Positions 51,517 through 60,085 of a DNA stretch of 64,000 nt are shown here, piece after piece. The DNA is from Aquibaculum arenosum (lineage in GTDB: Bacteria > Pseudomonadota > Alphaproteobacteria > Kiloniellales > DSM-21159). Location: contig NZ_JARHUD010000004.1 in NCBI RefSeq assembly GCF_029222965.1, forward strand, positions 186,001 through 250,000. Reading direction: 5' to 3'. Below the pieces are notes generated by a model. That model was not told where the DNA came from and did not search any database. It was given only the letters and a program-made list of their open reading frames with translations. The stretch's first letter is position 1. Each line of letters starts with the position of its first letter. Position numbers and translations under genes: made by a program.

Positions 51517-52023
51517 TCACCTCTGCGCCAAGCGGTGCAGGGCCTCGTCCTCTATGCGGCAGACTTCTTCGCCGGGGAGTTTGAACCCGAGACTGGCGTA
51601 GAAGCGTCGCGTGGCCTCGTTGTCCCGACGCACATTGAGTTCTATGCGGGCCAATCCGCGCTGCCCCGCTTCGCGCGCCAGAGCCTGAAGCAAGGCCTTG
51701 CCGACGCCGCGGCCGCGTGCAGCTTCTTCCACCCAAAGATTTTCCACCAATATCACCCGCCCGCCTTTGAAAGGCGAAAAGACCGGGTACCAGGCGAGGT
51801 AGCCCAGGGGTGCCGGGTTCAGGGCCGTTGGGCCATCCTCGGCCAGAAGGGCGTGGAAAGCCGGTTCCGGGCCGAAGGCCCAGTCTAGTACCGCCTCCGG
51901 GGTAATATGCTCGACGTTGGCCTTGCCTTCATGGCGGGCCAGGGAGCGGATCATGGCGGCGAGCGTTGGGGCATCCGCCCGGCCGGCGGCACGGATGTGG
52001 AGGGGAGACTCTGTGGCTGGCAT
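51517..52023 (-). CDS. GNAT family N-acetyltransferase
   Basis: A 168-residue acetyltransferase. The acetyl-CoA loop is VEEAARGRGVGKALLQALAREAGQRG (R/Q-x-x-G-x-G/A), preceded by the strand VILVENLWVE and followed by IELNVRRDNEATRRFYASLGFKLPGEEV (the conserved N...FY.. LGF). The N-terminal part IRAAGRADAPTLAAMIRSLARHEGKANVEHI and LAWYPVFSPFKGGR give the acceptor side; this form resembles diamine/polyamine and spermidine-type acetyltransferases (SSAT-like YPVFSxFxG..). The acceptor is thus possibly an amine. It is about 110 bp from the gshA-type gene. Confidence 0.88.
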   Translation of the reverse strand: MPATESPLHIRAAGRADAPTLAAMIRSLARHEGKANVEHITPEAVLDWAFGPEPAFHALLAEDGPTALNPAPLGYLAWYPVFSPFKGGRVILVENLWVEEAARGRGVGKALLQALAREAGQRGLARIELNVRRDNEATRRFYASLGFKLPGEEVCRIEDEALHRLAQR

Positions 52024-52066
52024 GGCGGCACTTTAACCCGCCGCCTGCTCCCGTCAATTCTCGAAC

Positions 52067-52288
52067 TCATGCCTTTGCAAGCCCAGCGGCGAAGGGAGGA
52101 GAGGAGACGTCGTGGGATGAGGAGGGGCGCTTGCTCCGCAGGTAATAGTCGGCGGCGACGTCGACGCCTAACTCGGTATGGCCGCAGGCGGGGCATTCCA
52201 GTGCGAGGCCCAGACGCTCGGTGGCGAAGGCGTTGCCGCAATTGCAGAGGATGGCGTAGCCGCCGCTGATCTTCCCGTCGACGTGCAT
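52067..52288 (-). CDS. Small zinc-ribbon protein
   Basis: A 73-residue protein starting MHVDGKISGGYAILCNCGN, with the two metal knuckles CNC and CPAC (AILCNCGNAFATERLGLALECPACGHTELG), then ADYYLRSKRPSSSHDVSSPPF, a disordered tail. ATG at 52288 is preferred because GGGAG stands 7 nt upstream; the frame can also be extended 22 codons. It is downstream of the metallophosphoesterase gene and 43 bp from the GNAT gene, on the same strand. No family was recognised. Confidence 0.6.
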   Translation of the reverse strand: MHVDGKISGGYAILCNCGNAFATERLGLALECPACGHTELGVDVAADYYLRSKRPSSSHDVSSPPFAAGLAKA

Positions 52289-52420
52289 GTCGAACTCCCT
52301 TGTCGGTTCGCTGCCGTGAAGATGCGTCCGGTGCTGGGGCCATCCCAGGTGCAAAACTGAGGCATGATGGTGAGACGACTTTGGCTGGGCAACGTCCGGG
52401 CCTCTTCGCCCTCTGCTCGT

Positions 52421-53098
52421 CTATCCCGCAGGCGTGATTTCGATCAGGCGGGGCTGTGCCCGTCCCAGACCGATCACCTGAATGCCGGACGGCAAGCGAG
52501 CCTCATAATCCTCATGGTGGTGGCCGTGAACGATGAGCATCGCGCCCATGGTTTCGGCCAGCAGGTCCAGTTCCTCGAAGCCGTGGCGGTGGCACGAGGG
52601 CGCCTCATGCGTGACCAGCACCTGGGCGCTCTCATTGGCCAGGTCATCATAGATGCTGGGAAAAATCACCGTTTCGGCCAGGCGCTCGCGACCATCGAGT
52701 AGTCGCTGCTCTCGTAAGTGTGCGAGATACTCCTGCGGCGCGTGAAACCGGCTGTCCTCACTGCCATGCGGATGCCAGACACTGGCACGAAAGGTGCCGC
52801 CCAATCCCGCAATCCGGGTGCCCGCGACTTCGGTTGTGCGCCCGTGGAGGTTTCCCGGCACCCCGCCATGAAACAGATGATCGAACCAGTTGGATCGATC
52901 GCTGTCGTGGTTCCCGGGAATCCAATGAACCGGAACCTCCGCTTCAAGCAGCGGCGCGATCGCTTCGGAAAGCGGCTGCGCGAGATCGCAATCACCCAGG
53001 ATCACCACCGCATCGGGTCGCTCCTCCTTGCAGGCGGCAAGCAGTGGCCGCCATTGCCCGTGCGGGTCGCCGTAGAAGAGAATGCGCACCTTCGTCAT
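52421..53098 (-). CDS. Calcineurin-like metallophosphoesterase (YmdB/MPE type)
   Basis: A 225-residue metallophosphoesterase. Metal motifs in order: D-x-H in FYGDPHGQW, GD in VVILGDCDLA, GNHD in WIPGNHDSDR, the His in LVTHEAPSCH and GHxH in LIVHGHHHEDYE. FHG and GGTF complete the small MPE fold. The start ATG at 53098 was chosen since it gives the motif-proximal N-terminus MTKVRILFYGD; an in-frame ATG 12 codons upstream adds unrelated residues. The substrate is unknown. It is the first gene of a minus-strand pair with the zinc ribbon gene. Confidence 0.88.
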   Translation of the reverse strand: MTKVRILFYGDPHGQWRPLLAACKEERPDAVVILGDCDLAQPLSEAIAPLLEAEVPVHWIPGNHDSDRSNWFDHLFHGGVPGNLHGRTTEVAGTRIAGLGGTFRASVWHPHGSEDSRFHAPQEYLAHLREQRLLDGRERLAETVIFPSIYDDLANESAQVLVTHEAPSCHRHGFEELDLLAETMGAMLIVHGHHHEDYEARLPSGIQVIGLGRAQPRLIEITPAG

Positions 53099-53428
53099 GC
53101 CAGCCGCCCTGCGTTGTAACGAGTCGCAAAGCATGAACGACCCTGTCCGTTCAGCTGGAAGCGCACGGGCCGTGTCGCCCGACTGCGCAACATCAACATT
53201 CTCGCAAAGCGATCAGACGCCTGGAAGAAATCCATCTTGGTCATATCGCTCTATAACCCCTAGAATGCCTGAGTGGCGATAGAAATGGTCGCCTCTGCCA
53301 AAGCTATAGATGTGGAGGATACGAAGTCTCAGACACGCAGCATTGGCCTGTCGGGAATCTGATCCCTTTGATAGCGCGGAAAGGGTCACGGCAGCGGCTG
53401 CGGACATAATAAACAGAGTGGGGAGCAC
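53099..53428. promoter_or_regulatory. 330-bp divergent gap before the BCCT gene
   Basis: No gene is recognised. It must hold the promoters of the metallophosphoesterase and of the BCCT transporter. No operator, riboswitch or -35/-10 pair was found with confidence. Confidence 0.4.
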
Positions 53429-53431
53429 GTG

Positions 53432-55048
53432 ATGTCCGACGACCAAGGCAACCCGACCCCAGAGGGGGCAGCCGACCTGATCGAAACGGATTACGAGGTC
53501 GGTCAGGACAACATCCAAGCAAAGATTGGACCCTTCGGGCTCGATATCCACAACCCGGTGTTCATGATCTCCGGGCTCGCCATCGTCGCTTTCGTTTTCC
53601 TGACCCTGGCCTTGCCCGGGCCTGCAGGCGATATCTTGAACTGGCTGCTCTCGACGGTGACCTCGACCTTCGACTGGTTCTTCCTGATCGCCGGCAACAT
53701 CTTCGTGTTGGTTTGCCTGGGCATCCTGGTTTCGCCGCTGGGAAAGGTTCGTCTGGGTGGACGCGAGGCCACGCCCGACTATTCCTACCCCGGCTGGTTC
53801 GCCATGCTTTTTGCCGCCGGCATGGGCATCGGGCTGATGTTCTATGGCGTGTCGGAACCGCTCACGCACTTTGGCACCGCCGTGGCCGAGGATGCGGGAA
53901 CCGCCGGAAGCTGGTCCCCGCTGGCCGGAGCGCCGGGCAGCACCGAGGAGGCCCGCCGTCTGGGCATGGCGGCGACGATCTACCACTGGGCCCTGCATCC
54001 TTGGGCGATCTACGCCATCGTGGCACTGTCTCTGGCGCTTTTCGCCTTCAACAAGGGCCTGCCGCTGTCGGTGCGCTCGATCTTCTATCCGATCTTCGGT
54101 GAGAAGGTCTGGGGCTGGACCGGCCACGTCATCGACACCCTGGCAGTCTTTGCCACGCTCTTTGGTCTGGCGACCTCCTTGGGCTTCGGGGCGGAGCAGG
54201 CCAATGCGGGGCTCGAGTTCCTTTTCGGCGTGCCGGAGGGCGACACCTCAAAGGTCTTGCTAATCGTCGGGATCACGGCCGTTGCCCTGGTTTCGGTGCT
54301 CGCTGGGCTGGATAAAGGCGTGAAGCGCCTGTCGGAGATCAACCTGTCCTTGGCCATCCTTCTGTTGCTCTTCGTCATCCTGGTGGGGCCCACACTTGCG
54401 ATCATCAACGGCTTCTTCGCCAACCTCAGGGCCTATGTGGAGTATCTGCCAGCACTCTCAAATCCCTTCGGGCGTGAGGACAGCAACTTTGCCCAGGGCT
54501 GGACCGCTTTTTACTGGGCCTGGTGGATCTCCTGGTCGCCTTTTGTCGGCATGTTCATCGCCCGGGTTAGTCGGGGGCGCACGGTGCGCGAGTTCATCAC
54601 CTGCGTGCTGCTGATTCCTTCAATAGCGTCGGTCCTCTGGATGACAGCTTTCGGCGGCACGGCCATCAACCAGGTGATCGTCGAGGGCTACCAGGCTGCG
54701 GCCGAAGCGGCGCTGCCGCTGCAGCTCTTCCTGATGCTGCAGGAACTGCCCCTGGCGTCGATCACCTCCTTCATTGGCATCGTGCTGGTGATCGTGTTCT
54801 TCGTGACCTCGTCCGACTCGGGTTCCCTGGTTATCGATACCATCACTGCCGGTGGTAAGTTGGATGCCCCGGTTTCGCAGCGGGTCTTCTGGTGCATTTT
54901 TGAAGGGCTTGTCGCCATCGCTCTGTTGCTGGGCGGCGGGCTGGCGGCGCTGCAGGCAGCCTCGGTCTCGACGGGTCTGCCCTTTGCCTTGGTGCTGTTG
55001 CTGGGCTGTTGGGCCCTGATCAAGGGCTTGCGCGCAGAACCGCGCTGA
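53432..55048 (+). CDS. BCCT family transporter (betaine/choline/carnitine)
   Basis: A 538-residue, 12-helix symporter. The diagnostic AAGMGIGLMFYGVSEPLTHF in helix 3 matches the glycine-rich substrate/sodium region of BetP-type carriers, and YWAWWISWSPFVGMFIARVSRGRTVREF contains the tryptophan cage of helix 8. IVFFVTSSDSGSLVIDTITAGG is the Na+ site Ser pair, which argues for Na+ coupling as in BetP. There is a hydrophilic N-terminal extension (about 30 residues) and a short C-terminus without a BetP-like osmosensing tail. ATG at 53432 follows GTGGGGAG; GTG at 53429 is an alternative. The substrate (betaine, choline, carnitine, DMSP) is unresolved. Confidence 0.94.
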   Translation: MSDDQGNPTPEGAADLIETDYEVGQDNIQAKIGPFGLDIHNPVFMISGLAIVAFVFLTLALPGPAGDILNWLLSTVTSTFDWFFLIAGNIFVLVCLGILVSPLGKVRLGGREATPDYSYPGWFAMLFAAGMGIGLMFYGVSEPLTHFGTAVAEDAGTAGSWSPLAGAPGSTEEARRLGMAATIYHWALHPWAIYAIVALSLALFAFNKGLPLSVRSIFYPIFGEKVWGWTGHVIDTLAVFATLFGLATSLGFGAEQANAGLEFLFGVPEGDTSKVLLIVGITAVALVSVLAGLDKGVKRLSEINLSLAILLLLFVILVGPTLAIINGFFANLRAYVEYLPALSNPFGREDSNFAQGWTAFYWAWWISWSPFVGMFIARVSRGRTVREFITCVLLIPSIASVLWMTAFGGTAINQVIVEGYQAAAEAALPLQLFLMLQELPLASITSFIGIVLVIVFFVTSSDSGSLVIDTITAGGKLDAPVSQRVFWCIFEGLVAIALLLGGGLAALQAASVSTGLPFALVLLLGCWALIKGLRAEPR

Positions 55049-55055
55049 TTGCGAT

Positions 55056-55090
55056 CGGCCCGGCGGAGTTCCAAAAGCTTCGCCGGGCCG
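55056..55090. terminator. Bidirectional terminator between the BCCT and NCS2 genes
   Basis: CGGCCCGGCG (55056-55065) and CGCCGGGCCG (55081-55090) form a perfect 10-bp stem with a 15-nt loop containing CCAAAAG. It lies 8 bp after the BCCT stop and 26 bp beyond the convergent permease stop. Confidence 0.7.
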
Positions 55091-55115
55091 CTTCGCGCGC
55101 CTAGCTGTTTCGCCC

Positions 55116-56873
55116 TCACGCCAGGGGCGTACTGTCGACAGAAAAGCTCAGGTATTCCCCTTCGTTGTACTGCTGATGGTCGAGGCTCTGCACCAGGCCG
55201 CGCAGGATGCGCAATCCGGCATCCTCCCCATCCGACGGGTCCGGCTGGGCTTCCAGACCGGAGAGCTGCTCCAGGATGTTCTCCTGGGTTTGCGCCCCCA
55301 TGAAGAATTCGACTGCCAGGAGGTCGCCGTCCCGCTGCACCGCAGCAGACAACCGCAATTCGCGTCGACGGCCGCCGGTGGACCGGCGCTCCAGCAAGAA
55401 GAGCAGCGCCTCCTCGGCTGCCAGTTGCAGCCGCATCACCGCTGGCTTGTCCCAACCGATGGCCACGGCCTCTTCCTGCAACCAGTCATGGAGATCGCCC
55501 AAGGCCGCGTGAGAGCCGGCGAGAGAGCGTCGGTGGCGGCGCGGGCTGCCGATGTTCAGGGCAAGCATCAGAAGGATCGCGGCGATGGATCCGGCGGTGA
55601 TGCCGTTGTCGAGCAGGACCCGTGACCAGGGCGGCAGCAAATCGGAGAAGAGCCACTGGTGCTGGAAGCCCATGCCCAGCCAGAAAGCAAGGCAGACCAC
55701 GAAGCCGTTGCGATAGGACAGCCCGCCCTCCGTGACCATGCGCAGGCCATTCCCGAAGAGCAGCGACAGGATTACGAAGGCAAAGGCCCCCAAAACCGGG
55801 CTGGGCACCGACTGAAGCAGGGCTGAGAGTTTCGGCGAGAAGGCCAGCAGCACCAGCATCAGGCCCCCGAACACGGCCACGCGGCGCGCGGCCACGCCGG
55901 TCATTTCCACCACTGCAACGCTGTCGGAGTAGGTGGTGTTGGGCAGGGTTCCGGCGACGCCGGAGAGCAGGTTGCCCACACCGTCGGCATAGACCGCGCC
56001 CTGTATCACCTTGAAATCCAACGGCCGCTGCTCGCGGTGAGAAAGACGCTGAATGGCGATGGCGTCGCCGTAAGTCTCGACCGCCCCCACGAGCGTGACG
56101 ATGATGAAGGCGGGCAGCAGGCCCCAGAAGGCCGGACCGAAAGACAGATCCAGACCGGGCCAAGCCACGGAGGGCAAACCGAACCATGGCGCTGTTGCGA
56201 CAGCTGAGACATCCAGCAAATCAATGGACCAAGCCACCAGACAGCCGGTCAGGACGCCGCCGAGCGGTCCCCAGAGCTTAAGCCCGCCACGGGCGAAGAG
56301 CAGCAGGCTGAGCGTGATCAGAAAGGTGATCGTTGCCACCAGGGGCGCGCCCGAAGGGCCCAGTGTCGTCTCCGGCCGTTGGGCCAAGAGATCGAAGATC
56401 ACCGGGAAGACCGTGACGGCAATCAGCATCATCACGGTTCCGCCCACCGTCGGCGTAAGAATGCGCCGGAGCTGACCCAGCTTGGAGGCAAAGACGAACT
56501 GCACCAGGGCTGCGGCGATGATGAGGGTGCCCATGAGCGGCATGCCACCGGCGGTCAGTGCGGCGATGCCGATAGCGATGAAGGCACCCGAGGTGCCCAT
56601 GAAGAGCGGATAGCCCGCACCCACGGGTCCGATGCGGCGCGCTTGCAACATGGTGGTGAGGCCGGAGATCAGCAGGGCGGCGAAGACAACCCAGGAGCCG
56701 TATTCTCCTTCCAGGCCGACGGCGCGCAGCACGATCAGCGGCGTCAGCACGATGCCGACGAGGATCAGGGTCACCACCTGAAAGCCGAGCATGCCCGTGA
56801 GGAGAAGCGGCGGATTCTCGTCGGCCGCGTACTGCAGCCCCGCGGATTTAGCCGATCGGTCGACCTGACTCAT
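55116..56873 (-). CDS. NCS2 nucleobase permease fused to a GHKL-like ATPase domain
   Basis: A 585-residue protein in two parts. Residues about 25-440 form a 14-helix uracil/xanthine permease-type carrier: AVETYGDAIAIQRLSHREQRPLDFKVIQGAVYADGVGNLLSGVAGTLPNTTYSDSVAVVEMTGVAARRVA carries the NAT-type signature, with GAGYPLFMGTSGAFIAIGIAAL in the first half. Residues about 450-585 are cytoplasmic: a helix WDKPAVMRLQLAAEEALLFLLERRS, strands RELRLSAAVQRDGDLLAVEFFMG, then DGEDAGLRILRGLVQSLDHQQYNEGEYLSFSVD, resembling the anti-sigma/RsbW HATPase_c_2 fold with an altered N box (Asn missing) and a G2-like GLRILRGL. ATG at 56873 has AAGGGGGA 7 nt upstream. Confidence 0.88.
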   Translation of the reverse strand: MSQVDRSAKSAGLQYAADENPPLLLTGMLGFQVVTLILVGIVLTPLIVLRAVGLEGEYGSWVVFAALLISGLTTMLQARRIGPVGAGYPLFMGTSGAFIAIGIAALTAGGMPLMGTLIIAAALVQFVFASKLGQLRRILTPTVGGTVMMLIAVTVFPVIFDLLAQRPETTLGPSGAPLVATITFLITLSLLLFARGGLKLWGPLGGVLTGCLVAWSIDLLDVSAVATAPWFGLPSVAWPGLDLSFGPAFWGLLPAFIIVTLVGAVETYGDAIAIQRLSHREQRPLDFKVIQGAVYADGVGNLLSGVAGTLPNTTYSDSVAVVEMTGVAARRVAVFGGLMLVLLAFSPKLSALLQSVPSPVLGAFAFVILSLLFGNGLRMVTEGGLSYRNGFVVCLAFWLGMGFQHQWLFSDLLPPWSRVLLDNGITAGSIAAILLMLALNIGSPRRHRRSLAGSHAALGDLHDWLQEEAVAIGWDKPAVMRLQLAAEEALLFLLERRSTGGRRRELRLSAAVQRDGDLLAVEFFMGAQTQENILEQLSGLEAQPDPSDGEDAGLRILRGLVQSLDHQQYNEGEYLSFSVDSTPLA

Positions 56874-57031
56874 GATGGTATCCCCCTTGCGCAACACTTT
56901 ACCCGGCGGCGGGCGCTCCTGTGAATGGCTTGGTTTGTTCGACATGAGGAAACAGTGCGGCCGCCGGGCGTCACTTCTCTTGCGCGCCGCGCGTGCCTAC
57001 CTTCCAGGGGACAGCAAAAGGAGTGATCCCC

Positions 57032-57913
57032 ATGACCACAGTACACGACCGCCCCACTGCCCCGGTCACCCAGGCGCGTCCGGTGGCGCGGCGCCTGCGC
57101 GGCATGCCGGCCAGCGATGGCGCTGGCGTGAAGCTGACCCGCATCATCGGCACGCCGGATCTGGACGCGCTGGATCCCTTCTTGATGCTTGATGAGTTCG
57201 GCTCCGACGACCCCAAGGCCTACATCGCCGGCTTTCCCGATCATCCCCATCGCGGCTTCGAGACGGTGACCGTGATGTTGGACGGCCGCATGCGCCATCG
57301 CGACAACAAGGGCAACGAGGGGCTGCTCGGCCCCGGCGGCGTGCAGTGGATGACGGCCGGCAGCGGCTTGGTTCACTCAGAAATGCCGGAGCAGGAGGAA
57401 GGCCTGATGCGCGGCTTTCAGCTCTGGCTGAACCTGCCCTCGCATCTGAAGATGACCACGCCCGGCTACCGCGACCTCCAGGCAGATGCGATCCCCACGG
57501 CGGAACTGCCGGGTGGCGCCACGGCCCGCGTGATTGCCGGGCGTCTGGGCGAGGTGACGGGCGCCATTGCCCTCGATCCCGAGGCGCGGCCGACCGAGCC
57601 CTATCTCCTCGATGTGACCCTGCCAGCCGGCAGCACGGCGGAGGTGCCTCTGCCTGCCGGGCACGCTGCTTTCGCCTACGTCTACGAGGGCGGGGTGATA
57701 TTGGAGGGTGAGTCCCTGTCCCGCGGCGACCTGACGGTTCTGGGCGAGGGCGACGGCTTTCGCGCCCAGGCCGGCGCGGAGGGTGAGGCCAGGGTCCTGC
57801 TGGCGGCTGCGCGTCCGCTCAACGAGCCGGTGGCCCGCTATGGTCCCTTCGTGATGAACAGCCGTGACGAACTGGTGCAGGCGGTAGAGGATTTCCGCGC
57901 CGGGCGCTTCTGA
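57032..57913 (+). CDS. Pirin family protein
   Basis: A 293-residue bicupin protein. The N-terminal cupin has FLMLDEFGSDDPKAYIAGFPDHPHRGFETVTVMLDGRMRHRDNKGNEGLLGPGGVQWMTAGSGLVHSEMPE, the pirin signature with Fe-binding HPHRGxE...H and H..E. The C-terminal half has GEVTGAIALDPEARPTEPYLLDVTLPAGSTAEVPLPAG and ends FVMNSRDELVQAVEDFRAGRF as in family members. Some pirins are quercetin 2,3-dioxygenases or redox sensors. The ATG at 57032 has AAGGAG 9 nt upstream. It is divergent from the permease gene. Confidence 0.95.
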   Translation: MTTVHDRPTAPVTQARPVARRLRGMPASDGAGVKLTRIIGTPDLDALDPFLMLDEFGSDDPKAYIAGFPDHPHRGFETVTVMLDGRMRHRDNKGNEGLLGPGGVQWMTAGSGLVHSEMPEQEEGLMRGFQLWLNLPSHLKMTTPGYRDLQADAIPTAELPGGATARVIAGRLGEVTGAIALDPEARPTEPYLLDVTLPAGSTAEVPLPAGHAAFAYVYEGGVILEGESLSRGDLTVLGEGDGFRAQAGAEGEARVLLAAARPLNEPVARYGPFVMNSRDELVQAVEDFRAGRF

Positions 57914-57950
57914 CGCGACCCTTCCATCTGCTGTGTTGACCGCCTTCTCT

Positions 57951-58838
57951 TCAGGCAGTGATCTGCTTCAGCCAGTCGATGAAGGCGTGGGTGGCGGCCT
58001 TGGCGGCACCCTGCGGCGACAGCGTTGCATGGTAGCCGAAACCGGGATCGACCTCGCCGCCGGGCCAGGGCCGCAAGTGGCCCTCCCGCACCAGCTCGTC
58101 GGTGATTGAGCGCCAGCCGAGCACCAGCCCGCGCCCGTCCCTGGCGGCCTGGATCGCCTGCACATAGTTGTCGAAGGTCTGGGTGGGGCCGCGGGGTCGG
58201 CCCCGCCCGGCCATCGCCATGTACTCCGTCCAGCCTGCCCAGTGCGGTGTCTCGGCGCTTGCCACCTGGATCAGCGGCGCTTCCTCGAGATCCACGCCCG
58301 CCTCTAACAGGCGCGCGATCAATGCCGGTTGGCCCACCGGGCAGACGACTTCATTGAAAAGCTTCCAGGTCTTTCCATCACTCCAGTCTCCCGTGCCATA
58401 GCGCAGGGCGACGTCGATGCCGGGGGCAAGGGCCGGAAGGTCTGTCGGCGGCGCCTGCACGTTCACCACCAGTTGCGGATGCTGCGCATAGAAGTTGGAG
58501 AGGCGTGGCATCAGCCAGTGGGTCGCCATGCCGACGGTGCAGGCAATGGTCAGCTGCTGCTCCTGCCCGGCGCTTGTCTGGATTTCGTCGATCGTGCCGG
58601 AAATGATACCAAGTCCCTCACGGGTGGCTCGGGCGAGCTGCTGTCCCGCCTCGGTGAGCCGGGCCGGTCGTGTCGTGCGATCGAGAAGAGCCACGCCCAC
58701 GTGGTCTTCGAGAGCCTTGAGCGCCTGGGTGATGGCCGGGCGGGTGACGTTCAGGCGCGCGGCGGCCTCGCGCATTGAGCCGAGACGGGCAATCTCCTCG
58801 AACGTGGCAAGCAGGCGCAGTGGGGGCAAACGCTTCAC
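57951..58838 (-). CDS. LysR family regulator of the GBBH-like/aldolase pair
   Basis: A 295-residue LTTR with the helix-turn-helix ATFEEIARLGSMREAAARLNVTRPAITQALKALEDHVGVALLDRTTRPARLTEAGQQL and the GcvA-type effector domain LTIACTVGMATHWLMPRLSNFYAQHPQLVVNVQ. The start codon is GTG at 58838. It is divergent from the oxygenase gene with a 116-bp spacer that contains overlapping TTAAC/TTAAG dyads, so it probably controls that pair. The inducer is unknown. Confidence 0.93.
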   Translation of the reverse strand: MKRLPPLRLLATFEEIARLGSMREAAARLNVTRPAITQALKALEDHVGVALLDRTTRPARLTEAGQQLARATREGLGIISGTIDEIQTSAGQEQQLTIACTVGMATHWLMPRLSNFYAQHPQLVVNVQAPPTDLPALAPGIDVALRYGTGDWSDGKTWKLFNEVVCPVGQPALIARLLEAGVDLEEAPLIQVASAETPHWAGWTEYMAMAGRGRPRGPTQTFDNYVQAIQAARDGRGLVLGWRSITDELVREGHLRPWPGGEVDPGFGYHATLSPQGAAKAATHAFIDWLKQITA

Positions 58839-58840
58839 GG

Positions 58841-58869
58841 GTTAACTCACAGCTTAACAAACCTTAAGC
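58841..58869. promoter_or_regulatory. Two overlapping dyads in the LysR-oxygenase intergenic region
   Basis: GTTAA (58841-58845) and TTAAC (58854-58858) are inverted with an 8-nt gap, and GCTTAA (58852-58857) with TTAAGC (58864-58869) are a perfect inverted repeat with a 6-nt gap. They begin 3 bp upstream of the lysR start codon, a usual place for LTTR sites. Confidence 0.55.
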
Positions 58870-58954
58870 GTAATCCCCCTTTTGGATCCTGAAAAGGCGT
58901 GCGATCTGCTCGGGCAGATCGAACCTCTTTGCAGTAGAAGTTAAAGAAGGCGCC

Positions 58955-60085
58955 ATGGACACCCTGACATCCGCCGTCACCCTTCGGGAAAAGGGCCTCG
59001 ACATCACCTTGCCGGACGGCCGCACCAGCTACTTCAATTATTACTGGCTGCGTGACAACTGCCCGACCTCCTTCGACAGCGAGACGCGCGAGCGGACCTT
59101 CGACATCTTTCATCTCGAACAGCCTCCGCGCCCGCAAAGCGTTGCTCTCGAGGGGGAGGCCCTGGTGATCGCCTGGCAGCGCGAAAATCACGTCTCGCAC
59201 TTGCCCATTCCCATGCTCCAAACTTTCGCTGATGAGGGGCGCCGTCACGATCCAGCCGCTCTGCCGCGCGCACCTTGGTACGGCGATCACTTTCCCGCGA
59301 TCCAGCGCTTTTCGCAGCCGATGCTGTTGAGCGATCCGCAGAAAGTCGCGGCGTGGATAAGGGCAATGCTGGTCGAAGGCATCGCCATCATCACCGACAT
59401 GCCCGACAGCGACGAAGGGCTGACGGAAACGGCCAGGCTGATCGGTCAGGTGCGTCCCACCTATTTCGGCCAGTACTTCGACGTGCGCACACACATCGAG
59501 CCGACCAATCTGGCCTACACCGCAAAGGCGCTGGAGTTACACACGGATACCCCGGCCGAAGAGGTGGCGCCGGGTGTTCAGTTCCTGCATTGCCGCGCCA
59601 ACACGGTGGAGGGCGGCGACAGCCTCTTCCTCGACGGCGTCGCTGTTGCCGAGGATCTCCGTCGTGAAGATCCCGAAGCCTTCCGACTGCTGTCCGAGAT
59701 CGACATTCCCTTCTACTGCGAGCATGACACCTACGACATGCGCTCGCGCCAGCGGGTGATCGAACTGGACGAGACGGGCGCGGTGTCGGGCGTGACGATC
59801 AGCCAGCACATGGCCGACGTCTTCGACCTGCCCCAGAAGCTGCTCGACGACTACTATCCCGCCTTCTGCCGCTTCGGCCGGATGCTGCAGGAGGAGCGCT
59901 ACGTGATGCACTTCCGGATGCGGGCCGGGGAGTGCCTCACCTTCGACAATCACCGGGTTGTGCATGGTCGTGCGGCCTATTCGGCGAGCAGCGGTGAGCG
60001 CTATCTGCGCGGCTGCTACACGGATCGCGCTGAAATGCGCTCCAGCTATCGGGCACTCGTCAGCGAAGGGCGCTTCAAGGCATGA
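58955..60085 (+). CDS. Gamma-butyrobetaine hydroxylase-like 2-oxoglutarate oxygenase
   Basis: A 376-residue non-haem Fe(II) oxygenase. An N-terminal DUF971-type domain (YFNYYWLRDNCPTSFDSETRERTFDIFHLEQPPRP, about 20-100) is followed by a TauD-type catalytic domain. Iron ligands are His196-x-Asp198 in ELHTDTP and His337 in DNHRVVHGRAAY; the 2-oxoglutarate-binding Arg lies in GERYLRGCYTDR. BBOX1 and trimethyllysine dioxygenase share this two-domain build. The zinc site of BBOX (three Cys and a His) is not preserved: only Cys36 and His53 remain. The gene overlaps the class II aldolase start by 4 bp, so hydroxylation may be coupled to C-C cleavage. Substrate: butyrobetaine, trimethyllysine or a related quaternary amine (inference). 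Confidence 0.88.
   Translation: MDTLTSAVTLREKGLDITLPDGRTSYFNYYWLRDNCPTSFDSETRERTFDIFHLEQPPRPQSVALEGEALVIAWQRENHVSHLPIPMLQTFADEGRRHDPAALPRAPWYGDHFPAIQRFSQPMLLSDPQKVAAWIRAMLVEGIAIITDMPDSDEGLTETARLIGQVRPTYFGQYFDVRTHIEPTNLAYTAKALELHTDTPAEEVAPGVQFLHCRANTVEGGDSLFLDGVAVAEDLRREDPEAFRLLSEIDIPFYCEHDTYDMRSRQRVIELDETGAVSGVTISQHMADVFDLPQKLLDDYYPAFCRFGRMLQEERYVMHFRMRAGECLTFDNHRVVHGRAAYSASSGERYLRGCYTDRAEMRSSYRALVSEGRFKA

Noticed and set aside
53213-54127. A 304-codon antisense frame over the BCCT gene
   Set aside because: Shadow of the transporter gene; no motifs.
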